Assembly (NCBI GenBank): GCA_037954325.1
Contig: JBBMNZ010000045.1
Span: 723,501-787,500 of the forward strand
Source of the DNA: Fistularia commersonii
Taxonomy: Eukaryota > Chordata > Actinopteri > Syngnathiformes > Fistulariidae
Direction of reading: 5' to 3'
DNA: 64,000 bases
Shown: positions 56,819-64,000 of the stretch, piece after piece
Position numbering within the stretch: the stretch's first letter is position 1
Layout: each line of letters starts with the position of its first letter
Position numbers and translations under genes: made by a program
Notes under the pieces: model-generated
Databases searched by the model: none
What the model saw: the letters and a program-made list of their open reading frames with translations, nothing else
Told to the model about the DNA's origin: nothing

Positions 56819-58597
56819 TGGGTAGATGATTTAATTATTGCAGCAGAGTGTTGCATGGTTTTCAGGGAGGAGTTGAGAAAGGGTCTGGGTGGTCAGGGAG
56901 AGCTTCCAGATGATTGGACAACAACAGCTAGTGTGATCAGGGAGACAGGTAGAAGAGTACTTGGTGTGTCATCTGGAAGGAAAGTAGATAAGGAGACTTG
57001 GTGGTGGAATGAGGAAGTGCAGGAGTGTATACAGAGAAAATGGTTAGCGAAGAAGAAGTGGGATACTGAGAGGACTGAAGAGAACAGACAGGAGTTCAGG
57101 GAGATGCGGCGAAAGGTAAAGATAGAGGTAGCAAAGGCAAAACAAAGGGCTTATGATGACTTGTATGCTCGGTTGGATAGTAAGGAGGCTGAAAATGATC
57201 TATACAAGTTGGCGAAACAGAGAGATAAAGATGGAAAGGATGTACAGCAGGTCCGGGTGATAAAGGACAGAGAGGGAAATATATTGACAGATGCTAGAAG
57301 AGTGACAGGAAGATGGAAAGAGTACTTTGAAGAGCTGATGAATGTGGAAAATGAAAGAGAGGCAAGGGTAGAAGAGGTGATTATTGTAGACCACAAAGTA
57401 GCAAAAATGAGTAAAAGTGAAGTGAGGAAGGCATTGAAGAGGATGAAGAGTGGAAAAGCAGTTGGTCCTGATGATATACCTGTGGAGGTGTGGAAGTGTC
57501 TAGGAGAGGCAGCGGTAGATTTTCTGACTAGATTATTCAACAGGATCTTAGAGAGTGAGAAGATGCCTGAAGAATGGAGACAAAGTGTGATGGTGCCTAT
57601 TTTTAAGAATAAAGGGGATGTGCAGAATTGTGGCAATTATAGAGGGATAAAGTTGATGAGCCATACAATGAAGTTATGGGAAAGAGTAGTGGAAACTAGA
57701 CTGAGAGCAGAAGTCAGCATTTGTGAACAGCAGTATGGCTTCATGCCTAGGAAGAGTACTACAGATGCAGTATTTGCGTTGAGAATGCTAATAGAAAAGT
57801 ACAGAGAAGGCCAGAGGGAGCTGCATTGCGTTTTCGTAGACCTAGAAAAAGCATATGACAGGGTGCCAAGAGAGGAGCTCTGGTATTGTATGAGGAAGTC
57901 TGGAGTGGCAGAGAAGTATGTTAGACTGGTGCAGGACATGTATGCCAGCTGTGAGACACTGGTACGGTGTGCTGTAGGGGTAACCGAGAAGTTCAAGGTG
58001 GAGGTGGGACTCCATCAGGGATCAGCTCTGAGCCCCTTCTTGTTCGCAATGGTGATGGGTAGGCTGACAGATGAGGTTAGACAGGAATCCCCATGGACCA
58101 TGATGTTTGCGGATGACATTGTGATCTGTAGTGAGAGCAGACAACAGGTAGAGGAAAATCAAGAGAGGTGGAGGTATGCTCTGGAAAGGAGAGGAATGAA
58201 AGTTAGTCGCAGCAAGACAGAATATATGTGTGTGAACGAGAGGAACTCGGGTGGAGCGGTGAGGCTACAGGGAGTGGAGATCAAGAAGCTGGAGGATTTC
58301 AGGTACTTAGGGTCAACAGTCCAGAGCAACGGAGAGTGCGTAAAAGAGGGGAAGAGACGGGTCCAAGCAGGTTGGAATGGCTGGAGAAAAGTGTCAGGGG
58401 TACTATGTGATAGAAGACTATCGGCCAGAATAAAAGGAAAGGTGTACAAGACAGTGGTGAGACCAGCGATGATGTATGGACTAGAAACTGTTCCAATGAC
58501 CAAAAGACAGCAGACAGAACTAGAGGTTGCAGAGATGAAGATGTTGAGGTTCTCTTTGGGAGTGACCAGGATGGATAGGATTCCACCTCAATGTTAA
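56813..58597 (+). CDS. Long open frame: copia RT box fused to RTE reverse transcriptase (594 aa)
   Basis: The first codons read LWVDDLIIAA from copia B. From residue 11 on, the frame is RTE: CCMVFREELRKGLGGQGEL, NEEVQECIQRKWLAKKKW, MKSGKAVGPDDIPVEVWKC, YGFMPRKSTTDAVFALRM, VDLEKAYDRVPREELW, GLHQGSALSPFLFAMVM and the catalytic MMFADDIVICSE near 58110, then FRYLGSTVQSNGECVKEG and MMYGLETVPMTKRQQ. No stop or frameshift breaks the RT. The endonuclease is absent (5' truncation). The C-terminus is cut at 58580, where the palindrome arm starts, adding a few foreign codons. It is a chance fusion made by the insertion. Confidence 0.85.
   Translation: MLWVDDLIIAAECCMVFREELRKGLGGQGELPDDWTTTASVIRETGRRVLGVSSGRKVDKETWWWNEEVQECIQRKWLAKKKWDTERTEENRQEFREMRRKVKIEVAKAKQRAYDDLYARLDSKEAENDLYKLAKQRDKDGKDVQQVRVIKDREGNILTDARRVTGRWKEYFEELMNVENEREARVEEVIIVDHKVAKMSKSEVRKALKRMKSGKAVGPDDIPVEVWKCLGEAAVDFLTRLFNRILESEKMPEEWRQSVMVPIFKNKGDVQNCGNYRGIKLMSHTMKLWERVVETRLRAEVSICEQQYGFMPRKSTTDAVFALRMLIEKYREGQRELHCVFVDLEKAYDRVPREELWYCMRKSGVAEKYVRLVQDMYASCETLVRCAVGVTEKFKVEVGLHQGSALSPFLFAMVMGRLTDEVRQESPWTMMFADDIVICSESRQQVEENQERWRYALERRGMKVSRSKTEYMCVNERNSGGAVRLQGVEIKKLEDFRYLGSTVQSNGECVKEGKRRVQAGWNGWRKVSGVLCDRRLSARIKGKVYKTVVRPAMMYGLETVPMTKRQQTELEVAEMKMLRFSLGVTRMDRIPPQC
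56819..56844 (+). pseudogene. Copia B RT catalytic box with left target duplication
   Basis: GGGTAGATGATTTAATTATT reads WVDDLIIAA, the copia RT catalytic box. Its last 18 bases (GATTTAATTATTGCAGCA, 56827-56844) recur as GATTTCATTATTGCAGCA at 60812-60829, a target-site duplication with one mismatch, bounding the RTE insertion. Confidence 0.88.
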
Positions 58598-58805
58598 GCC
58601 GATTTTTAAACATTAAAAACCAAATTGCTCGATTCAGTGACACCGAGGCCGTGAGTGGAGGACTTATGGAGTTGACTCCTCCGCTTATTCATATGTGCAT
58701 GTCTGGTGCTCCCGGAGCTTCACGCCGACGTCACGGGGATCCGTGTCCGAAGAAGGTGCACCTTGGCCGGTCTGCGGGGTCCTGTTGACCGGAAGCTGAG
58801 ACTGG

Positions 58806-58860
58806 CCCTTCGAAATAAAACGGAAAATAATTGAGAGCATATTTCTCAGTTGACAACGCC
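58806..58860 (-). repeat. Copia A LTR start and polypurine tract, right arm
   Basis: On the minus strand TGTCAACTGAGAAATATGCT follows a purine-rich GAGAGCAAGTGGGGGCGT, as in the left arm at 56260-56337. Only about 55-60 bases of LTR are present, as in the left arm. Confidence 0.65.
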
Positions 58861-59019
58861 CCCACTTGCTCTCATATTATTGGTATCTTTGCCCATTTAC
58901 ATCAAAATAAAATACTCATGAATCAAACAACAACTTTGAAAAATTCAACAACTTAAACTGCGATGCAGGCTTTGTCATAACATGTGCTGGCATCTCTTGT
59001 GTTGGACAATACTGTAGGG

Positions 59020-59829
59020 CTACCTTTCCACATATTTTCTTTGTGACATCTTAACACACTCTTCTGACTGATCAAAATCAATACCCAGAAAATATGTCAC
59101 TTTGCCCAAGTCCTTCATTTTAAATCTAGCTGTAAGCATGATTTTCACCTCTTTCATTACTTCCTCATCACTCGCAGCTATGATTAAATCATCGACCCAT
59201 ATTATGATGATGACTTTGTCATTTTGGTTTTCTTTGACATAGACACAATGATCTGCTTCATTCTGAATAAAGTCGTTGTCAATCAAGTAAGAATGGAGCA
59301 TCAGATTCCAATGACGACCTGCCAAATTTTCCTGAACTGATTTCTGCATAAACATCCTCACACTTGTCATATTTGCTGTTGGAGAAAATGTTTCCTCAAA
59401 ATCCGTGCCATACTTTTGACTGTAGCCCTTAGCAAAATAACGAGCTTTATATTTGTTTGTGCCAACTTCATTTCTTTTTAGCGCATACACCCACCCCCCC
59501 ACCCCCACTGCACACTTGCCTTGGGGTAGCTGTGTTAGGGTAAAAGTGTTGTTCTCTCTCAATGACTCTATCTCGTCGTCCATAGATTTCATCCACTTGT
59601 CAGCATTGAGGGAACTCCTTGCCTCTTTAAATGTCTGTGGGACACCACACGCCAGTCTATAACAGTAGTCAATGTTAGTGAACACTTGGTCATCGTCAAT
59701 AGCACTAGTCACATAACCATTAAAGTAACTGGGCTTCTTTTTGGTTCTAGTTGATCGTCTCACATTGTCTGCACTGCTTGGCTGTGTCACACGGTCAGAT
59801 GTGGGGCTGCCCATTTCCAAGGTGTACAA
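59020..59829 (-). pseudogene. Copia A reverse transcriptase, internally deleted (right arm)
   Basis: It is the inverted counterpart of 55305-56114, with the same internal deletion after TSVRMF and the same end at YVER. It keeps the ancestral GKVTYFLGIDFDQSEEC where the left arm is inverted. The catalytic box reads IIWVDDLIIAASDEE. The shared deletion shows that the arms are copies of one already defective element. Confidence 0.87.
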
Positions 59830-59882
59830 AGGTGTACAAGACAGTGGTGAGATCAGCGATGATGTATGGACTAGAAACTGTA

Positions 59883-59916
59883 GAAGAAGAAGAAGAAGAA
59901 GAAGAAGAAGAAGAAG

Positions 59917-59945
<29 letters not shown>
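59883..59945. repeat. (GAA)21 microsatellite, right arm
   Basis: Counterpart of the TTC tract at 55198-55251, three units longer. Confidence 0.95.
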
Positions 59946-59947
<2 letters not shown>

Positions 59948-59999
59948 TAGAAAGAGAGGGTGGGGGGGAAGCAAACCTTCTCCACGGCTCTAAACTCGT

Positions 60000-60811
60000 G
60001 TTATAGGCTGACAGATGAGGTTAGACAGGAATCCCAATGGACCATGATGTTTGCGGATGGCATTCTGATCTGTAGTGAGAGCAGACAACAGGTAGAGGAA
60101 AATCTAGAGAGGTGAGGAGTTCCCCTCATTCACACACATACATACCGTTTGTGTGTGAATGAGGGGAACTCGGGTGGAACGGTGAGGCTACAGGGAGTGC
60201 AGATCAAGAAGCTGGAGGATTTCAGGTACTTAGGGTCAACAGTCCAGAGCAACGGAGAGTGTGGAAAAGAGGTGAAGAGACGGGTCCAAGCAGGTTGGAA
60301 TGGGTGGAGAAAAGTGTCAGGGGTACTATGTGATAGAAGACTATCGGCCAGAATAAAAGGAAAGGTGTACAAGACAGTGGTGAGACCAGCGATGATGTAT
60401 GGACTAGAAAGTGTTCCAATGACCAAAAGACAGCAGACAGAACTAGAGGTTGCAGAGATGAAGATGTTGAGGTTCTCTTTGGGAGTGACCAGGATGGATA
60501 GGATCAGGAATGAGTCTATCAGAGGGACGGCACATGTTCGATGTTTTGGAGAGAAGGTCAGAGAAGCCAGACTGAGATGGTTCGGTCATGTACAGAGAAG
60601 AGATAGTGAATATATTGGTAGACAGATGCTGGAAATGGAGCTGCCAGGCAATAGGTCTCGAGGAAGACCAAAGAGAAGATTTATGGACGTAGTGAGAGAG
60701 GATATGAAGGTAGCTGGTGTGAGAGAGGAAGATACAGAGAATAGGGTTAGATGGAGAAGGTTGACTCGCTGTGGCGACCCCTGACGGGAAAAGCCGAAAG
60801 AAGAAGAAGAA
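60000..60811 (+). pseudogene. RTE 3' part: RT end, C-terminal domain and tail
   Basis: 60005-60113 repeats the RT segment GCTGACAGATGAGGTTAGAC ... GACAACAGGTAGAGG. After a foldback rearrangement, the frame 60149-60784 encodes the C-terminus: VRLQGVQIKKLEDFRYLGST, RLSARIKGKVYKTVVRPAMM, LRFSLGVTRMDRIRNESIRG, RLRWFGHVQRRDSEYIGRQM and a stop after TRCGDP. GTGGCGACCCCTGACGGGAA and a GAAGAAGAAG tail end the element. MMFADGILICSE in the first part shows D-to-G loss in the catalytic box. Confidence 0.85.
60117..60171. repeat. Perfect inverted repeat (22-bp stem, 11-nt loop) in the RTE
   Basis: 60117-60138 (GAGTTCCCCTCATTCACACACA) is the exact reverse complement of 60150-60171, with loop TACATACCGTT. 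Only the right half exists in the intact RTE (near 58231-58250). The left half replaces about 60 bases of coding sequence, so it is a foldback duplication. Confidence 0.9.
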
Positions 60812-61813
60812 GATTTCATTATTGCAGCAAGCAGCAATGATGCACTCAGCACATTTAAACAGAACATGAAATTCAAGTTCAACATGAAAGACCTGGGGAA
60901 ACTGTCATATTTTTTGGGCATACAATTTGAACAAAAGGGGGATGAAATCAAAATGAACCAGACAAAGTACATCCTAAAAATGCTAGAGAGATTTGGAATG
61001 TCAGAATGTAAAGCAAGATCTACTCCAAGTGAGCAAAAATTAGAGGGCATCCCTGTAGCTGATGAAAATGAGCAAAGTGAACCTGTCGACCCCAAAGAAT
61101 ATCGTGAGATTGTAGGCAGTCTTATTTATGCCATGACTTGCACCAGACCTGATATCAGCTGGATAGTGAGCAAACTATCACAGAATCTGGCAATGCCAAA
61201 AGTAGAAAACTTAGTAGCTGCAAAACATGTTCTGAGGTATTTGAAGGGGACAGCTGATTATGAACTAAGTTTCAAGACAAATAAGGAGGATTTGAACCTG
61301 ATAGCTTACAGTGATTCAGACTGGGCATCATCTGTAGAAGACAGACGTAGCACTACAGGCTACTGTTTCAGTTTAACAAAACAAGGCCCAGCCATTGCAT
61401 GGAAGTCAAGGAAACAGCCCACAATGGCCCTGTCAACATGTGAGGCTGAATACATCGGCCGAGCCACCACCGCACAAGAAAACATGTACCTGTCTCAACT
61501 GTTAAACGGTATGGACAACAAAATGTACAGTTGCACAACAATCTACGGAGACAATCAGGGGGCCATCGCACTGAGTAAGAATCCTGTAAACAGACAAAGG
61601 TCAAAACACATTGATGTAAAATATCATTTCATTCGTGAAGCACTCAGTGAGGGTAAAATAAATCTTATCTATTGTCCATCAGAGGACATGTTGGCAGACA
61701 TCTTGACAAAACTCATGACAAAGGTAACAATAGAACAATTCAAAAAGTGGTTCTTTGGAAATTCAAATGTCCAAAGATTTTTTTTTGGTGTTGAGATCAA
61801 GAGGGGGTGTTGA
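60812..61813 (+). CDS. Copia B RT end and RNase H
   Basis: Starting from the right target duplication, the frame reads DFIIAASSNDALSTFKQNMK and MKDLGKLSYFLGIQFEQ, the end of the copia RT. It continues with VGSLIYAMTCTRPDISWIVS and VLRYLKGTADYELSF, then RNase H with AYSDSDWASSVEDRRSTTGY, STCEAEYIGRATTAQENMYL, YGDNQGAIALSKNP and HIDVKYHFIREALSEGKINL. The RNase H acidic residues (D in YSDSDW, E in CEAEY, D in YGDNQ) are kept. The stop falls at 61811-61813, inside the LTR start. It is intact from 60866 on; alone it is not a complete polymerase. Confidence 0.88.
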   Translation, partial: DFIIAASSNDALSTFKQNMKFKFNMKDLGKLSYFLGIQFEQKGDEIKMNQTKYILKMLERFGMSECKARSTPSEQKLEGIPVADENEQSEPVDPKEYREIVGSLIYAMTCTRPDISWIVSKLSQNLAMPKVENLVAAKHVLRYLKGTADYELSFKTNKEDLNLIAYSDSDWASSVEDRRSTTGYCFSLTKQGPAIAWKSRKQPTMALSTCEAEYIGRATTAQENMYLSQLLNGMDNKMYSCTTIYGDNQGAIALSKNPVNRQRSKHIDVKYHFIREALSEGKINLIYCPSEDMLADILTKLMTKVTIEQFKKWFFGNSNVQRFFFGVEIKRGC

Positions 61814-62164
61814 GATAGGTGATCTCATTAGTTTTATTTGAGTTTACATTCTAGTATACATATGTTGTATTTGTATCTACTCTCAGGAAATGTATGGCAC
61901 TTTATGACAAGGTTTGGGACTTGTTTTAGTTTTTCGCGACTGTTCAGCTAACTTGACGTTAACTTCTACGTCAGTGTTTTTTTTTTTGGTATAGCGGTGC
62001 TGGCGGGAATTTTTCCCTCACTCTGTACTGTACATGTCCCATGGCTAACCGATGTTGATTCCCCGAGCTGTGAAGAAGAAAATAAAAGACGATTCAAACA
62101 GGGCAAACTTGTGAATTCCTTCCGAAACATGGAAAACGAAGAAGCTGCAAACTTAAACGCAACA
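61808..62164 (+). repeat. Copia B 3' LTR (about 357 bp)
   Basis: It starts TGTTGAGATAGGTGATCTCA right after the purine tract AAGAGGGGG. An AATAAA-type signal (GAAAATAAAAGACG) lies near 62080-62090. It ends CTTAAACGCAACA at 62164; the next bases GTTTGGTTGTGGATGCG are those of the neighbouring tandem repeat. The far end is inferred from that junction. It is unlike the copia A LTR at 56279. Confidence 0.72.
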
Positions 62165-63619
62165 GTTTGGTTGTGGATGCGTTTCGGCTAATGCTATTAG
62201 CACAGCTATGATGAGTTAAGGTGTGTTTGTGTGTGTGTGTGTGCGTGTGTGTGAGTGTGAATTTGTTTAGGTGGGGGGGGGTCGCGGACAGGGAGTACCG
62301 GGGCCTCGAGCGGATGAGCTGAGGAGCGGAGGAGGGATGAAGCCCAGCCCGTGATTCGCTTATGTCCAGCGGTTCGGGAATTCCAGGGCCCAAAGCGGAG
62401 GAGCGATGGAGCTGAGAAGCGGAGGAGCGGAGGTAATGTTTCTCCTCTCAGAGGCGGGGAAGTTTGGGGGCAGAAGAACCCCTTAGACTGGCTAATGTGC
62501 GCATACTCCGGACAAAGATCCCCCGGATGTAAGTCCGGTGTGTGTGTTTGTGTGTGCGTTTGTGTATATGTGTGTGACAGTTTGTTTAGGTGGGGGGGGA
62601 GGCAGACAGGGGGAAGCTGGGCCTGGAGCGGATGAGCTTTGGAGCGGATGGAGGGCAGAAGCACGTCCCATAATTCTCCTGAGTCCGGCGGATCGGGAGT
62701 ACCAGGGCCCATAGCGGAGGAGCGGTGGAGCGGAGAAGCGAACCATTGGGCACACACATGTGAATGAGTGGATGAGCTAATGTTTGTTTGGTTGTGGATG
62801 CGTTTCGGCTAATGCTATTAGCACAGCTATGATGACGTAATGTGTGTATGTGTGTCAGTGTGTGTGTGTGTATATGAGTGTCTTTGTGTATGTGTGTGAT
62901 AGTTTGTTTTGGTGTGTGTGTGGGGGGGGGGGGTGTCGTGGACACGGTATCCAGGGCACACACATGTGAATGAGTGGATGAGCTAATGTTTGTTTGGTTG
63001 TTGATGCGTTTCGGCTAAAGCTATTAGCACAGCTACGAAGACTTAAGGTGTGTGTATGTGTGTATGTGTGTCTGTGTGTGTGTGAGTGTCTTTGTGTGTG
63101 TGTGTGTGTGTGTGAGAGGCTCTTTTGGTGGGGGGGGGGGTCGCGGACAGGGAATACCATTGGGCACACACATGTGAATGAATGGATGAGCTAATGTTTG
63201 TTTGGTTGTGGATGCGTTTCGGTTAATGCTATTAGCACAGCTATGATGAGTTAAGTTGTGTGTGTATGTGTGTGTTTGTGTGTTTTTGTGTGTGTGTGAG
63301 TGATTTTGTGTGAGAGTTTGTTTAGGTGGGGGGGGGAGTACCAGGGCCCATAGCGGAGGAGCGGTAAAGCTGAGAAGCGGAGGAGCAGAGGAGCGGCGGA
63401 GCGGAGGTAATGTTTCTTCTCTCAGAGGCGGGGAAGCTTGTGGGCAGAAGAACCCCTTAGACGGGCTAATGTGAGTATTCTCCGGACATAGATCCCCCGG
63501 TCGTATGATTGGAGCTGCCGGACCATTGGGCACACACATGTGAATGAGTGGATGAGCTAATGTTTGTTTGGTTGTGGATGCGTTTCGGCTAATGCTATTA
63601 GCACAGCTAAGATGAGTTA

Positions 63620-63694
<75 letters not shown>

Positions 63695-64000
63695 TTTGTT
63701 TAGGTGGGGGGGGGGGGGGTCGCGGACAGGGAGTACCAGGGCCTCGAGCGGATGAGCTGAGAAGCGGAGGACGGAAGCTGCCCGGCCTTGATTCGCTTAT
63801 GTCCAGCGGTTCGGGAATTCCAGGGCCTGAAGCGGAGAAGCGGAGGAGCAGAGGAGCGGAGGTAATGTTTCTTCTCTCAGAGGCGGGGAAGCTTGTGGGC
63901 AGAAGAACCCCTTAGACGGGCTAATGTGAGTATTCTCCGGACATAGATCCCCCGGTCGTATGATTGGAGCTGCCGGACCATTGGGCACACACATGTGAAT
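62165..64000. repeat. Complex GT-rich tandem repeat region
   Basis: A module beginning GGTTGTGGATGCGTTTCGGC, with GCTATTAGCACAGCTATGATG, a GT tract and a G-run, starts near 62168, 62791, 62997, 63205 and 63571 (steps about 621, 206, 208 and 366 bp). A second module (GCGGAGGAGCGG, GAGGCGGGGAAG, AGAACCCCTTAGACGGGCTA, ATAGATCCCCCGG) is present in the longer units only. 63406-63545 and 63861-64000 are near-identical at an offset of 455 bp. The region runs off the right edge. The proline- and histidine/threonine-rich frames across it are not genes. Confidence 0.88.
63622..63692. repeat. (GT)35 microsatellite
   Basis: About 70 bases of uninterrupted GT, the longest of several GT tracts in the tandem modules (others near 62220, 62540, 62850, 63050 and 63260 are shorter and interrupted). 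Confidence 0.95.

Larger units (their letters stand above)
58581..59998 (-). repeat. Palindrome, right arm (about 1.42 kb)
   Basis: Inverted copy of 55145-56554. It begins and ends inside RTE-derived sequence (TGGATAGGA at 58580; TGTTATAGGCTGACAGATG from 59999), so this arm is embedded in the RTE element. The spacer between arms, 56555-58580, is about 2.0 kb. Confidence 0.92.
56845..60811 (+). mobile_element. RTE-like LINE inserted in copia B, itself rearranged
   Basis: The insertion starts 5'-truncated at GAGTGTTGCATGGTTTTCAG, the same point in the element as about 41955 on the minus-strand copy. It ends with the GAAGAAGAAG tail at 60811. It is interrupted by the right palindrome arm. The element sequence 58058-58580 is repeated, with changes, at 60005-60505, so the arm is flanked by direct repeats of RTE sequence. 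Confidence 0.88.
53262..62164 (+). mobile_element. Ty1/copia element, nested and rearranged (copia B)
   Basis: In order on the plus strand: gag, a protease remnant, integrase, then an interrupting block, the RT catalytic box (56816-56844), an RTE insertion bounded by an 18-bp target duplication, the RT end, RNase H, a polypurine tract (AAGAGGGGG at 61799-61807) and a 3' LTR. The 5' LTR is missing because the left end is joined to ERV env. Much of the N-terminal RT is replaced by a different copia (copia A). Ty1/copia elements are known but uncommon in vertebrates. Confidence 0.82.

Noticed and set aside
62094..63994. Histidine/threonine- and proline-rich ORFs in the last 2 kb
   Set aside because: They are translations of GT tracts and the GC-rich tandem module, with different frames in each unit.
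1..64000. tRNA, rRNA or other structured RNA genes
   Set aside because: No cloverleaf, A/B-box pair or rRNA-like stretch was recognised by reading. A covariance-model scan would be decisive.

Overview
This window looks like repetitive, probably pericentromeric, chromosomal DNA of a teleost fish. It holds no tRNA, rRNA, operon or intact single-copy host gene that I can recognise. The eukaryotic/teleost call rests on the element types: L2-, L1/Tx1-, RTE- and Rex1/jockey-like LINEs, a chromodomain Ty3/gypsy element of sushi type, Ty1/copia pieces, an endogenous retrovirus env remnant, and a very large AT-rich satellite.

Layout. From 1 to about 28.38 kb (resuming at 32.05-34.27 kb, with a last scrap at 39.82-39.91 kb) lies one satellite family with a monomer of about 176 bp. 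The leftmost part is a higher-order repeat (HOR): copy 1 is 1-4629 (27 monomers), copy 2 is 4630-9082 (26 monomers), copy 3 is 9083-13248 (rearranged), and a fourth, more diverged start is at 13249. To the right the array becomes unordered, then passes through two more diverged subfamilies (from about 26.46 kb and 27.72 kb) and fills with transposons. This resembles the edge of a centromeric array with the core to the left; that reading is inference. A GC-rich solo LTR (15640-16686, perfect 5-bp target duplication TATCG) sits inside one monomer and carries a 48-bp minisatellite.

From 28.38 to 43.11 kb three LINEs interrupt or abut the satellite: an L2-like element (28.38-32.04 kb, one stop and one frameshift from an open ORF2), an L1/Tx1-like element (34.27-39.82 kb, several lesions, with a perfect 18-bp hairpin between its ORFs), and an RTE-like element on the minus strand (39.92-43.11 kb).

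From 43.38 to 51.25 kb a second L1/Tx1-like fragment is split by a complete-length but dead sushi-type gypsy element on the minus strand (44.70-49.39 kb, two about 273-bp LTRs). A truncated Rex1/jockey-like LINE follows, then a minus-strand ERV remnant (env and 3' LTR, 51.25-53.26 kb).

From 53.26 to 62.16 kb is a nested Ty1/copia composite. A copia element (gag, integrase, RNase H, 3' LTR) is broken by an RTE insertion with an 18-bp target duplication. Two 1.4-kb inverted arms (55145-56554 and 58581-59998), each holding a second, internally deleted copia, an RTE scrap and part of an unidentified ORF, make a large palindrome around an RTE spacer. From 62.17 kb to the end is a GT-rich complex tandem repeat.

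There is no coordinated gene system here. The elements relate to each other by nesting, deletion, inversion and recombination. The most unusual items are the HOR satellite, the solo LTR with a minisatellite in its predicted R region, the retrotransposon palindrome with a 25-30-bp micro-inversion in one arm, and an unidentified 123-codon ORF with 103-bp repeats beside it.
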